From: Atopobiaceae bacterium UBA1367
Lineage (GTDB): Bacteria; Actinomycetota; Coriobacteriia; Coriobacteriales; Atopobiaceae
Assembly: GCA_002305995.1 (NCBI GenBank)
Contig: DBRN01000003.1
Coordinates: 1-64,000, forward strand
Direction: 5' to 3'
DNA: 64,000 nucleotides
Made by a program: the position numbers and the translations under genes. This document shows positions 16,230-25,148 of the stretch, piece by piece; positions within the stretch are counted from its first letter, which is position 1, and every line of letters starts with the position of its first letter. The notes beneath the pieces are model-generated. The model saw only the letters and a list, made by a program, of their open reading frames with translations. It did no database searches and had not been told where the DNA came from.

Positions 16230-17041
16230 TGGGGGACCCCTCGACACGATCTGCCCAGGGCGGACGGGAACCCTTCGTCCTCGAGGCCCGCGACCTCACG
16301 CTCTCGTGGGACGGCGGGGCGCACATCGTGGTGCGCGACATCAGCCTGCAGGTGGCGGTCGGCGAGGTCGTGTGCCTCGTGGGGAAGTCCGGGTGCGGAA
16401 AGACCACCATCCTGCACGCGCTGTCGGGACTTGCGAGCCCGCTCGGCGGGCGCGTGCTCCTGCACGGCCGGGATGTGACGGGCAGACCGGGCCACGTGTC
16501 ATACATGCTGCAGAAGGACCTGCTCCTGCCCTCGAAGCGCATCATCGACAACGTGTGCCTACCCCTGGTCATCGGTGGCATGGGTCGTGCGGACGCCCAC
16601 GCGAAGGCCGCCCCGCTCTTCGAGCGCTTCGGCCTCGCGGGTACCGAGCGACAGTGGCCGACCCAGCTCTCCGGGGGCATGCGGCAGCGGGCCGCCTTCC
16701 TGCGCACCTACCTCATGGGCAACGACGTAGCCCTGCTCGACGAGCCCTTCTCAGCGCTCGATGCCATCACCCGCGTCGACATGCGCACCTGGTACTGCGC
16801 CATGGCACGGGAGCTTGGCATGGCCTCGGTGGTGATCACGCACGACGTGGACGAGGCGGTGGCCATGGCGGATCGCGTCTACGTGCTGGTGGGGGACCCG
16901 CGCGCGGGGAGGCCGACCGTGATCGCCGGTGAGGTCGCGGTGCCGCGCGCGCAGGCGCTTGTCTCTCCTGCAGTGGACGACTTCGCCCTCACGCCCGAGT
17001 TCGTTGCCTGCAAGCGCCAGGTCTTGGACCTGCTGGGTTGA
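16229..17041 (+). CDS. thiZ: ABC transporter ATP-binding protein for thiamine precursor
   Basis: A 270-residue ABC ATPase. Walker A is GKSGCGKTT (residues 51-59), the signature is QLSGGMRQRAA, Walker B is VALLDEPFSALD and the switch His is in VVITHDVDEA. The start GTG at 16229 overlaps the last base of the previous stop codon, with GGAGG four bases upstream; this indicates translational coupling. It completes the binding protein-permease-ATPase set. The operon ends here. Confidence 0.9.
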   Translation: MGDPSTRSAQGGREPFVLEARDLTLSWDGGAHIVVRDISLQVAVGEVVCLVGKSGCGKTTILHALSGLASPLGGRVLLHGRDVTGRPGHVSYMLQKDLLLPSKRIIDNVCLPLVIGGMGRADAHAKAAPLFERFGLAGTERQWPTQLSGGMRQRAAFLRTYLMGNDVALLDEPFSALDAITRVDMRTWYCAMARELGMASVVITHDVDEAVAMADRVYVLVGDPRAGRPTVIAGEVAVPRAQALVSPAVDDFALTPEFVACKRQVLDLLG

Positions 17042-17053
17042 CTGCGGGGTGGT

Positions 17054-17149
17054 CTGTCAGCCAAAGCCGGTCCCTTGGTGGGCGAAGCTAGTGGCATTGG
17101 GCGCGCAGTCGCCGGCAGCCTGTCACCCAAGCCCGGTCCCTTGGTGGGC
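17054..17149. repeat. Pair of 30-bp direct repeats
   Basis: Two copies of a sequence ending GGTCCCTTGGTGGGC start at 17054 and 17120, 66 bp apart, with about three differences. Each can fold through CCAAG/CTTGG. They lie just after the thiamine transporter operon and may serve as a double terminator-like structure, but there is no U-tract. Confidence 0.6.
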
Positions 17150-17153
17150 TAAT

Positions 17154-17328
17154 GCAGACAAATCAATTCATCGGTGCCAGCGGCAAGAGTTCTCGCGCGG
17201 TTTTTCAATTTGTCTGTACTTGGAGAGGGCTCTGCGGAGGATCCACGTTTGTCGGTGCCAAGAAACTGCAGACAAATTGACTTGTAGGTGCCGTTCCCAT
17301 GATCGCAGCCAAAAAAGTACAGACAAAT
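17154..17328 (+). repeat. GACAAA element, copy 1
   Basis: One of six copies of an intergenic element with fixed geometry. Palindrome P1 begins at 17154 (GCAGACAAAT...), an inverted half site (ATTTGTCTGTAC) ends at 17219 (+65), palindrome P2 begins at 17268 (+114; GCAGACAAATTGACTTGTAG) and a direct half site (GTACAGACAAAT) begins at 17317 (+163). It lies between convergent genes. An extra TTTGTCGGTGCC at 17248-17259 is found only here. Confidence 0.85.
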
Positions 17329-17472
17329 TTCCTTTGGGTGCCCGGGGAGAGGCCCAGCGCACCGCTGCGCCCAACGTAGCCCCACGGACCCTGCGCTTGC
17401 GAGGCACCCTGGTGATGTGACGGGGCGGTGAGCTTGCCCGCGGCCGGGACGCTGTCCTTGCGGGGACCCTGG

Positions 17473-18609
17473 CTACGCCAGCCCCAGCAGACGCAGGTAG
17501 GTCTCCACCCCACGCGCGAGGATCCCCTCGTCGAAGTCGAACGTGTCGGCATGCAACGGAATGCCCGTGCCCGTCCCCAGCAGCAGGAACACGCCGGGAA
17601 CCCACTGCTGGTACCAGGCGAAGTCCTCGGCGATGAGCAGTGGCTCGGGAAGCTCTTGCAGGTAGGGAAGGCTCGCGCGCACCTGCGCGTACGTGCCCGC
17701 ATCGTTGACGACGGGCGGGTACCCCTCCGAGAAGCGCACGCCAACCGTGCAACCGGCCTCCTCGGCGCACTGGCGTGCGATGGCGGTGACCTCGGCCCGG
17801 CAGCGCTCGCCCATGCCCAGCGAGAGGGTGCGCAGGCTTCCCTCCAGCACCGTGCGCGCCGAGATCTGGTTGCGCACCTCGCCCGACGCCATGCGCCCGA
17901 ACTTGAGCACGCACGGCTCCTCCGTGCGGAGGCGCGCCATGCGGTCGTAGGCGCGTGCCAGGAAGCGGCATCCCGCCTCAAGGGAGTCGCGTCCCTGCTC
18001 TGCCTTGGCGATGTGCGACGCCACGCCCGAGAAGGTCACGGTCGTCTCGCTCGAGGCGGCGAGAAGCCCCCCCGCACGACTCGCCACGACACCCCTGGGC
18101 AGGTCGGGCCACAGATGAAAGCCAAAGATGCGCCTCACGCGCAGGCGCTCGAGCACACCGCTCTCACAGACGAGCCTAGCGCCACCCGTGGTCTCCTCGG
18201 CAGGCTGGAACACCAGCAGCACGCTCTCGCCCAGCTCGTCGAAGCGCCGCTCGAGCAGCTCGGCCAGTGCCAGGACCATGGCCATGTGGCCGTCATGCCC
18301 GCACGCATGCATCATCCCCGCATGCGTGGAGGCAAACGCCACGCCCGTGCGCTCGCTCACCGGCAGCGCATCCATGTCGGCGCGGATGGCCGTCGCGGTC
18401 TCCATGCCACGGTCAAAGAGGGCGCACACCGCAGAGCGCGCGGGGGAGAAGACCCTCACCTGCTGCCCGCGCGCGGCCATGCGCTCGGCAAGGGGGTCGA
18501 GCACCGCCCGCACGTAGGCGATGGTCTCGGGCAGATCGAAGTCGACCTCGGGGATGCGATGCAGGTCGCGGCGCAGCTGCGTGAGACGCGCGGTGAGATG
18601 GTCGCTCAT
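17473..18609 (-). CDS. M20-family amidohydrolase, probable N-acetyl-diaminopimelate deacetylase
   Basis: A 378-residue M20D-type metallopeptidase. MHACGHDGH near residue 100 and FQPAEET near 134 provide metal ligands and the catalytic Glu; HADTFDFDE near the C-terminus gives the last ligand. AGGAG stands four bases before the ATG at 18609. Enzymes of this family remove acyl groups from amino acids, including N-acetyl-L,L-diaminopimelate. The neighbouring dapA-dapB-dapH genes encode the acetylase branch, which needs exactly this deacetylase, so that role is likely but inferred from context. It is divergent from lysA. Confidence 0.8.
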   Translation of the reverse strand: MSDHLTARLTQLRRDLHRIPEVDFDLPETIAYVRAVLDPLAERMAARGQQVRVFSPARSAVCALFDRGMETATAIRADMDALPVSERTGVAFASTHAGMMHACGHDGHMAMVLALAELLERRFDELGESVLLVFQPAEETTGGARLVCESGVLERLRVRRIFGFHLWPDLPRGVVASRAGGLLAASSETTVTFSGVASHIAKAEQGRDSLEAGCRFLARAYDRMARLRTEEPCVLKFGRMASGEVRNQISARTVLEGSLRTLSLGMGERCRAEVTAIARQCAEEAGCTVGVRFSEGYPPVVNDAGTYAQVRASLPYLQELPEPLLIAEDFAWYQQWVPGVFLLLGTGTGIPLHADTFDFDEGILARGVETYLRLLGLA

Positions 18610-18797
18610 AGTGCTCCTTGCTCTCTGGTGTCTAGGCGCATTCTAGTGCAGCGGGACCCCCGAGGGGCCGCGCGGCTGATGACGTGGGACGTGTGGCGGG
18701 GATGACATGGTCTCGCGCCGACCCGCAGGCCCGCATTTTGTCCATCGTGTTACGCATGCTCATGCATGCATGGCGACTCACATACACTGGGACTCAC

Positions 18798-18960
18798 GAT
18801 AGAGGCGCGGAAACGATGAGTCGCGCGCGAGCCGGCAGGCGTCAGAGCGTGCGAGAAGGCGTAATCCGCCGAATCCCCTGGGCGGGCACGCATGGGGGGT
18901 GGGTCTGCGGGAAACACCCGCAGGACTGTCTGTTGGTTGGCTGCCAACGGGTGCGCTATC
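18798..18960 (+). promoter_or_regulatory. Lysine riboswitch (L-box)
   Basis: The P1 stem is GATAG (18798-18802) with CTATC (18956-18960). Inside are GATAGAGGCGC, the conserved GGCGTAATCCGCCGAA block (near 18858-18873), GGGTCTGCGGG...CCCGCAG and ACTGTCTGTTGGTT before GGTGCGCTATC, all in the order of the lysine riboswitch. The next gene is lysA. No U-tract follows; CGACG (18962) can pair with CGTCG (19005) beside the ribosome site, so control of translation is more likely than termination. Confidence 0.88.
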
Positions 18961-19017
18961 TCGACGCGAGCCATCGCAGCGGGAGCGTCCGTGGCAGAGG
19001 GCACGTCGGGAGGCATC

Positions 19018-20307
19018 GTGGCGCAGAAGCGGCCATTTGTCACAAGAGACCAGCTCGAGGCCATCGTCTCCCGCTACCCCACGCCGCTCTACCTCTATGA
19101 TGAGGCGGGCATCAGGGCCAACGTGCGACGCCTGCTCGACGCCTTTGCCTGGAACCCGGGATTCCGCGAGTACTTTGCCGTGAAGGCCACGCCCAACCCG
19201 GCGCTCATCGCCATCCTGCAGGAATACGGCTGTGGCGTCGACTGCTCGAGCGAGACCGAGCTCCTGCTGGCGGAGGCCATGGGCATGCGTGACTCCGACA
19301 TCATGTTCTCGTCCAACGACACGCCGCTGGCGGAGTTCGCGCAGGCCCATCGGCTGGGCGCCATCGTCAACCTCGACGACCTCACGCACGTCGACGCGTT
19401 CGTGCGCGCCATCGGCGGCCAGCCCATGCCCGACACCATGAGCCTGCGCCTCAACCCCGGGGGCGACTTCGCCTGTGCGAACGGGATCTTCGGCTCGCCC
19501 GAGGATGCCAAGTTCGGCCTCACCGAGCCCCAGGCGATCGAGGCTGCCGTGCGCCTGCGCGACCTCGGCGTGCGCAACCTGGCCGTCCACGCGCTGCTGG
19601 CGTCGAACACGCTGACCAATGACTACTACCCCGCGCTCGCCCGCCTCCTGTTCGGGCTTGCCGTGCGCATCCAGCGCGAGGTGGGCATCCACGTGCCGTT
19701 CGTCAACCTCTCCGGGGGCGTGGGTGTCGCCTATCGTCCCGAGGAGCCGGACAACGACATCGTGGCCATAGGCGAGGGCGTGCGCCGGGCGTACGAGGAG
19801 ATCCTCGTGCCTGCAGGCATGGGTGACGTGGCGATCTGCACCGAGCTGGGCCGCTTCATGCTGGCCCCGTACGGCGCGCTGGTCACCCGCGTCATCCACG
19901 AGAAGCACACCTACCACGACTACCTGGGCGTCGACGCCTGTGCCGCCAACCTCATGCGCCCCATGCTCTACGACGCCTACCATCACATCACGGTCATGGG
20001 CAAGGAGGATGCCCCCGCCACGCATGCCTACGACGTCACGGGCATGCTGTGCGAGAACTCCGATCGTCTCGCGAGCGCCCGCGCCCTGCCCGAGACGCGG
20101 GTCGGTGACCTCCTCTTCGTCCATGACTGCGGCGCGCATGGCCATTCGATGGGCTACACCTACAACGGCCGCCTGCGCTCTGCGGAGGTGCTGCTGTGCG
20201 AGGACGGCTCCACACGCCTCATCCGCCGCGCGGAGACTCCCGCCGACTACTTTGCGACCCTCGACGTGCTACCTGTGGGGAAGCGCCTGAAGCGCGCGCG
20301 TCCATAG
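19018..20307 (+). CDS. lysA: Diaminopimelate decarboxylase
   Basis: Makes L-lysine from meso-diaminopimelate with PLP. The 429-residue protein starts at the GTG at 19018, preceded by GGAGG four bases away; family-like sequence starts at once (QKRPFVTRDQLEAIVSRYPT). YFAVKATPNP holds the PLP lysine, LNLSGGVG-like VNLSGGVGVAY the glycine loop, and ICTELGRFML the conserved Glu region. A longer frame to 18892 would overlap the riboswitch and is rejected. It leads the lysA-dapA-dapB-dapH cluster. Confidence 0.93.
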   Translation: MAQKRPFVTRDQLEAIVSRYPTPLYLYDEAGIRANVRRLLDAFAWNPGFREYFAVKATPNPALIAILQEYGCGVDCSSETELLLAEAMGMRDSDIMFSSNDTPLAEFAQAHRLGAIVNLDDLTHVDAFVRAIGGQPMPDTMSLRLNPGGDFACANGIFGSPEDAKFGLTEPQAIEAAVRLRDLGVRNLAVHALLASNTLTNDYYPALARLLFGLAVRIQREVGIHVPFVNLSGGVGVAYRPEEPDNDIVAIGEGVRRAYEEILVPAGMGDVAICTELGRFMLAPYGALVTRVIHEKHTYHDYLGVDACAANLMRPMLYDAYHHITVMGKEDAPATHAYDVTGMLCENSDRLASARALPETRVGDLLFVHDCGAHGHSMGYTYNGRLRSAEVLLCEDGSTRLIRRAETPADYFATLDVLPVGKRLKRARP

Positions 20308-20423
20308 GGGCGCGCCCCAATGGGGCACGGAGGCAACGGGAGCTGGGGTTGACCCCCGATCTCCGCCATCGACTCTCAGACGCAAGCGCAGTGGGCGCAG
20401 GCCCGGCAGACAGGAGCGACACC

Positions 20424-21317
20424 ATGAGCGACATACGCAATCTCACCGGTTCCATCGTGGCCCTGGTCACCCCGTTCACGGAGGCTGGCGACGTCGACTT
20501 CAAGGCGCTCGACCGCCTCGTCGACTTCCACCTGGCCAACGGCACCGACGGCATCCTGGTGCTGGGAACCACGGGCGAGTCGTCCACCATGACCGACGCC
20601 GAGGACGTGGCGGTGGCCCAGCACGTGATCAACCGCGTCGACGGCGCCATGCCCATCATCGGCGGCGCGGGCTCCAACGCCACGCACGAGAGTCTCGCCA
20701 AGGCAAAGAGCCTGCAGATGATCGGCTGCGACGCGCTGCTGCTCATCACGCCGTATTACAACAAGTCCAACGAGGAGGGCATCTACCGCCACTTCCTGGA
20801 CGTTCTCGACACCACCGAGATCCCCTCCATCCTGTACAACATCCCCGGGCGTACCGGCTGCTCCATCAGCGAGCATAACGTGGCGCGTCTGTGCGCGCAT
20901 CCCAACGTCATGGGGATCAAGGAGGCGTCCGGATCCATCAGCTATGCAACCACCGTGGCACAGTACCTCTCCGACGACTTTCGCATGTACTCGGGCAACG
21001 ACGACATGGTGGTGCCCGTCCTGTCGCTGGGCGGCTCGGGCGTCATCAGCGTGTGGGCCAACATCCGCCCGCAGGAGGCCCATGACATGGTTGCCAGCTA
21101 CCTGGCGCACGACCACGAGGCGGCCCTGCGCATCCAGCTCGACGAGCTCAAGCTCATCCAAGCGCTGTTCTGCGAGGTGAACCCCATTCCCGTGAAGGCG
21201 GCCCTCGCCAAGATGGGCCTCATCACCGAGAGCTACCGGCAGCCCCTGTGGCCGATGGCCGACCCCACGCGGGCTCATCTCTACGAGGCCATGAGGGGAG
21301 TTGGTCTCATTGACTAG
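20424..21317 (+). CDS. dapA: 4-hydroxy-tetrahydrodipicolinate synthase
   Basis: Condenses pyruvate with aspartate semialdehyde, the first committed step to DAP and lysine. A 297-residue (beta/alpha)8 barrel: GTTGESSTM near residue 46, LLITPYYNKSNEEG with the catalytic Tyr, YNIPGRTG, and GIKEASG with the Schiff-base Lys. AGGAG lies eight bases before the ATG at 20424. The gene overlaps dapB by 17 bases. Confidence 0.95.
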   Translation: MSDIRNLTGSIVALVTPFTEAGDVDFKALDRLVDFHLANGTDGILVLGTTGESSTMTDAEDVAVAQHVINRVDGAMPIIGGAGSNATHESLAKAKSLQMIGCDALLLITPYYNKSNEEGIYRHFLDVLDTTEIPSILYNIPGRTGCSISEHNVARLCAHPNVMGIKEASGSISYATTVAQYLSDDFRMYSGNDDMVVPVLSLGGSGVISVWANIRPQEAHDMVASYLAHDHEAALRIQLDELKLIQALFCEVNPIPVKAALAKMGLITESYRQPLWPMADPTRAHLYEAMRGVGLID

Positions 21318-22044
21318 CGGGCAGACGAGGGTGGTGCTCGTCGGTGACGGCAGGATGGGCACGCTCATCAGGGAGGCGCTCTCTGCCGACGGCGGCTTCC
21401 TGCTGCTGGGCGCCTACGACGTCGACACCATAGGCACGCTGGCCACGGACGCCCCCGAGGCGGACCTGGTCATCGACTTCTCCAACAGGGCCGCGCTGCC
21501 GCACGTGCTGTCCTACGTGCGCCGCACCGGAGCGGCGCTGGTCTCGGGGACGACCGGCTTCGACGAGGCGGAGCAGGCGCAGCTTCGCGCGCTGGGCGAG
21601 CGCGGCCCGGTCATCTGGAGCGCCAACTACTCGCTGGGCATCGCCGCGCTGAGACGTGCGACGGCGCTGGTCTCCGCCGCATTGTCGCCCTGGGACGTCG
21701 AGATCGTCGAGACGCATCACAACCAGAAGGCCGATGCCCCCTCCGGCACGGCCGAGGCGCTGCGTGCCTGCGTCGATCCCGACGGGGGCCGTCCGGTGGC
21801 GTACGGCCGCCAGGGCATGGTCGGCCCCCGTCCCGAGCGCGAGATCGGCATGCATGCCCTGCGCGGGGGCACCGTTGCGGGCACGCATGAGGTCCACTTC
21901 TTCGGCGAGGACGAGGAGGTCTGCCTCACGCACCGCGCGACGAGCAGGCAGATCTTCGTGAGCGGTGCCGTTGCTGCCGCAAAGCGCCTGTTGGGACGCG
22001 CGCCGGGGTTCTACACGTTTGACGAGCTGATGTTCGAGGGCTAG
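21301..22044 (+). CDS. dapB: 4-hydroxy-tetrahydrodipicolinate reductase
   Basis: Reduces hydroxytetrahydrodipicolinate with NAD(P)H. A Rossmann motif VGDGRMGTLI opens the protein; DFSNRAAL and GTTGFDEAE follow, and ETHHNQKADAPSGTAEAL holds the catalytic His/Lys. The start is uncertain: TTG at 21301 (AGGGGAG adjacent), TTG at 21310 or a GTG at 21331 all keep the fold. I give the longest, 247 residues. It overlaps the end of dapA, suggesting coupling. Confidence 0.92.
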   Translation: MVSLTSGQTRVVLVGDGRMGTLIREALSADGGFLLLGAYDVDTIGTLATDAPEADLVIDFSNRAALPHVLSYVRRTGAALVSGTTGFDEAEQAQLRALGERGPVIWSANYSLGIAALRRATALVSAALSPWDVEIVETHHNQKADAPSGTAEALRACVDPDGGRPVAYGRQGMVGPRPEREIGMHALRGGTVAGTHEVHFFGEDEEVCLTHRATSRQIFVSGAVAAAKRLLGRAPGFYTFDELMFEG

Positions 22045-22093
22045 GCGCGGCCGAGCGCGGCCGCCCTGCCCCTTCCGCCGAGGAGGAACTGCC

Positions 22094-22792
22094 ATGGACG
22101 CCCAGGAGATCATCAACTACATCGCGAGCGCCCCCAAGGGGACGCCAGTCAAGGCCTACGTGCGGGAGGTCGCGGGAGCTAGGGTCGACTATGGTTCCGC
22201 CAGGGTCTTCGGCGTGGGGGACAAGGTGGTCTTCGGCGACTGGGCGGAGCTGTCCGAGATCCTCGAGGCCAACGCCACCTCCATCGAGGACGTCGTCATC
22301 GAGTGCGACCGGCGCAACTCCGGTGTGCCCCTGCTGGACATCAAGGGCGTCAATGCGCGCATCGAGCCGGGCGCCCTCATTCGCGAGCGGGTGGAGATCG
22401 GCGACAACGCCGTCATCATGATGGGCGCCGTCATCAACATCGGTGCTGTGGTGGGCGCGGGCACCATGATCGACATGGGAGCCGTCCTCGGTGGCCGTGC
22501 CATCGTGGGCGCACGCTGCCACGTGGGTGCGGGCACGGTGCTCGCCGGCGTGGTGGAGCCCGCGAGCGCCACGCCCGTGATCATCGAGGACAACGTGCTG
22601 CTCGGCGCGAATGCCGTGGTGATCGAGGGCGTGCGGGTGGGCGAGGGTGCCGTGGTCGCCGCTGGGGCCGTGGTCGTCGAGGACGTTCCCGCAGGTGCGG
22701 TCGTCGCGGGATGTCCGGCGCGGGTGATCAAGATGAAGGACGAGGGGACGGCCGACAAGACCGCGCTCGTGGACGCGCTGCGCACGCTGTAG
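22094..22792 (+). CDS. dapH: Tetrahydrodipicolinate N-acetyltransferase
   Basis: Acetylates tetrahydrodipicolinate in the acetylase branch of DAP synthesis. The 232-residue protein has a short alpha-helical head (MDAQEIINYIASAPKGTPVK) and a left-handed beta-helix of hexapeptide repeats (IGDNAVIMMGAVINIGAVVG and on), as in DapH. GAGGAGGA precedes the ATG. It ends the cluster; the aminotransferase step is not in the window. Confidence 0.94.
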   Translation: MDAQEIINYIASAPKGTPVKAYVREVAGARVDYGSARVFGVGDKVVFGDWAELSEILEANATSIEDVVIECDRRNSGVPLLDIKGVNARIEPGALIRERVEIGDNAVIMMGAVINIGAVVGAGTMIDMGAVLGGRAIVGARCHVGAGTVLAGVVEPASATPVIIEDNVLLGANAVVIEGVRVGEGAVVAAGAVVVEDVPAGAVVAGCPARVIKMKDEGTADKTALVDALRTL

Positions 22793-22806
22793 GCCCATCG
22801 TTGGGC

Positions 22807-22842
22807 ACGCCTCCTGTCCGACGCGAGCCGGGCGGGAGGCGT
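22807..22842 (+). terminator. Hairpin after dapH
   Basis: ACGCCTCC (22807-22814) pairs with GGAGGCGT (22835-22842), followed by ATCCCATTTTG. It is a plausible terminator of the dap cluster, with a weak U-tract. Confidence 0.5.
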
Positions 22843-22848
22843 ATCCCA

Positions 22849-23023
22849 TTTTGTCGGTGCTTTTTTCGAGGGCCGGCTGAGAGGTGCGCCTACAAATTCG
22901 TTTGTCGGTGAAAACGGCCCGCCGACAGAGGGGGTCGTGGCGGCGAGGCGCCCCAGATGACCGACAAACTCGATTTCCGACCTGGTTTCCGTCGCTGTCG
23001 CGCCGACAATCGAATTTGTAGGC
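22849..23023 (-). repeat. GACAAA element, copy 2 (minus orientation)
   Basis: Read on the minus strand: P1 begins at 23023 (GCCTACAAATTCGATTGTCG), the inverted half site ends at 22958 (+65), P2 begins at 22909 (+114; ACCGACAAACGAATTTGTAG) and the direct half site begins at 22860 (+163; GCACCGACAAAA). The geometry is identical to copy 1. It lies between the converging dapH and the gene at 23053. Confidence 0.85.
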
Positions 23024-23052
23024 AGTGTCGCGGCAGTGCCCTTGCGCCGCCC

Positions 23053-23952
23053 CTACTGGGTGTGGGTGGAGGAGCCTGTCGGGGCCTGCTCGGCCGACGG
23101 GGAGCTCGTCGATCCCTGGGTGCCTGACGTCCCCTCCGTGGGGCTGCCCGTGGTGGCGGCGTCCTGTGAGGTGGTGCCCGCATCGGTCGCCTGCGTCTGG
23201 TCGTCGCCTGTCGTGCTGTTGGTGGACGTGGTGTCGGATGTGGACGCGTCATCGGTGGCGTCGTCGGCAGTCGTCTGGGCGTCGTCGGCCTTCGTGCCGT
23301 CCGTGGCGCCGGTCGCGTCGGTCGTGGTGGAGCCCTGCGTCGACGCGTCGCCCACCTGTCCCTCCTGGCGCGCCTCCCGCGAGATGACCGACGTGACGGA
23401 CGGCCCGATGCCCTGCCCCTTCGTGGCGACGCTCACGATGGCGGCGTACACGAGCAGCACGAGCAACGCGGCGGCGACGGCGATCGCAAAGGTGCGGCGC
23501 ATGGCCGCGGCGGTTCTCCTGCGGGCCGCCTCCTCGCGATAGGCGGCGGGGGCGAGGGGCGCGCCTGTCCGAGTGACGCCGGGGCGTGTCTCGTCCCGGT
23601 CGATCGGCTGCTGGCGTGCGACGGTCCTGTCGAGGGTCTGGCCCGCCACGGTGTCCTGTTGTTCCTGACTGCGTCCGCTCATGTCCTGGATCTTGTCGAC
23701 TGAGGTCTTGATCATGCCATTGTACACTTGCGAGGCGATGGTGGACACCGCCGAGGCGAGCGCGGCGCCGATGAGCGAGCCGGTCAGCCCCAGCTTGGAC
23801 GAGAGGAGAAACGACGTCATGGAGGTGAGGATGGCGGCAAGCACTGCCACCATCGACACCTGGGAGAAGATGCCCTCCTTGGGCTCCTCCTGCTGAGGCG
23901 CGATGTTCTGCGTTTGCTGTTGAGTCAAGCCGAGCCCTTTCCCTGCGACCAT
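23053..23952 (-). CDS. Membrane protein with low-complexity C-terminal tail
   Basis: A 299-residue protein I do not recognise. A Gln-rich head (GLTQQQTQNIAPQQEEP) is followed by a hydrophobic pair near residues 33-80 (VSMVAVLAAILTSMTSFLL...GAALASAVSTIAS) and a second strong membrane segment near 170-190 (FAIAVAAALLVLLVYAAIVS). The last 100 residues are almost only Thr, Ser, Asp, Ala, Gly and Gln, probably an extracellular or disordered tail. The start ATG at 23952 has a weak ribosome site. It is divergent from the aldolase gene. Confidence 0.65.
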   Translation of the reverse strand: MVAGKGLGLTQQQTQNIAPQQEEPKEGIFSQVSMVAVLAAILTSMTSFLLSSKLGLTGSLIGAALASAVSTIASQVYNGMIKTSVDKIQDMSGRSQEQQDTVAGQTLDRTVARQQPIDRDETRPGVTRTGAPLAPAAYREEAARRRTAAAMRRTFAIAVAAALLVLLVYAAIVSVATKGQGIGPSVTSVISREARQEGQVGDASTQGSTTTDATGATDGTKADDAQTTADDATDDASTSDTTSTNSTTGDDQTQATDAGTTSQDAATTGSPTEGTSGTQGSTSSPSAEQAPTGSSTHTQ

Positions 23953-24111
23953 GCATTGGCGACGTACCTTATACCTTCGATACCCGAATGGGCTGCAAAA
24001 CCTACGCTCACCCAAAAAAGCGCATACTGCGCGAGTGCGGTGAGGGAAATCCCGCAAGGGCGCGGTATGATGTCCCAAGTTACAGGAACCCCAACCCATG
24101 GGAGGTATCAC

Positions 24112-24984
24112 ATGCTTGTCAATGCTACCGCTATGCTCCAGTCTGCTGTCAAGGGCCATTATGGCATCGCAGCCTTCAACACCAACAACCTTGAGTGGAC
24201 CCGTTCGATCCTGACCGCCGCAGAGCAGACCCAGTCCCCCGTCATCATCCAGTGCACCCGTGGCGCCGCCAACTGGCAGCAGGGCTTCAAGGTCGTCAGG
24301 AACATCGTCCAGGACCTCGTCGACTACATGAAGATCACCGTGCCCGTGGCCGTCCACCTCGATCACGGCACCTACGAGGACTGCTTCGACGCCATCGACG
24401 CCGGCTTCACCTCCATCATGTATGACGGCTCCCATGAGCCCACCTTCGAGATCAACCTCGAGCGCACCGCCGAGATCGTGAAGCTCTGCCACTCCAAGGG
24501 CATCTCCGTCGAGGCCGAGGTCGGCGGCATTGGTGGCGTCGAGGACGGCGTCGCCTCCGACGGCGAGCTCGCCGACCCCCAGGAGTGCAAGGCCATCGCC
24601 GACACCGGCATCGACTTCCTCGCCTGTGGCATCGGCAACATCCACGGCCTGTATCCCGATAACTGGCAGGGCCTGAGCATGGACCGCCTGGCTGAGATCA
24701 AGGCCCTGACCGGCGACCTCCCGCTCGTCCTTCATGGTGGCACCGGCATCCCGACCCCCATGGTCCAGGAGGCCATCTCCAACGGCGTCGCCAAGATCAA
24801 CGTCAACACCGACCTGCAGGTCGTCATGGCCAAGGCCACCCGTGAGTTCATCATCTCCGGCCAGGACCTCAAGGGCAAGAACTACGACCCGCGCAAGCTC
24901 CTCAAGCCCGGCTTCGACGCCATCGTCACCCGTGCCGTCGAGCTCATCAAGGACTTCGGCTCCGACGACAAGGGCTGGTCATAA
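24112..24984 (+). CDS. fba: Class II fructose-bisphosphate aldolase
   Basis: Zinc-dependent aldolase of glycolysis and gluconeogenesis, 290 residues. AVHLDHGTYEDC carries the catalytic Asp and zinc His, MYDGSHEP and SVEAEVGGIGGVEDG follow, and VLHGGTGIP plus KINVNTDLQ bind the phosphate. GGGAGG stands before the ATG at 24112. The codon use is very uniform and GC-biased, fitting a highly expressed gene. Assignment to fructose- rather than tagatose-bisphosphate is by likelihood, as no sugar operon is near. Confidence 0.92.
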   Translation: MLVNATAMLQSAVKGHYGIAAFNTNNLEWTRSILTAAEQTQSPVIIQCTRGAANWQQGFKVVRNIVQDLVDYMKITVPVAVHLDHGTYEDCFDAIDAGFTSIMYDGSHEPTFEINLERTAEIVKLCHSKGISVEAEVGGIGGVEDGVASDGELADPQECKAIADTGIDFLACGIGNIHGLYPDNWQGLSMDRLAEIKALTGDLPLVLHGGTGIPTPMVQEAISNGVAKINVNTDLQVVMAKATREFIISGQDLKGKNYDPRKLLKPGFDAIVTRAVELIKDFGSDDKGWS

Positions 24985-25148
24985 GGTCGTGCCCGCATAG
25001 GCGCGACCACGAAGGGGCTGCGCCACAGGGTATCGAAGAGGCGGGGTGGGGTCTGTGGAGGCTCCGCCCCGCCCTCGCTGTCTTGAGATGCGGAGACGGC
25101 GCGTTGTCGCACTGAGAGCCCTGCCCTACGGAGGCGCAGTCCGCGCAC

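Noticed and set aside
17428..18705. Long plus-strand frame opposite the M20 deacetylase
   Set aside because: The minus-strand gene has all M20 motifs; the opposite frame is Arg/His/Ala-rich shadow.
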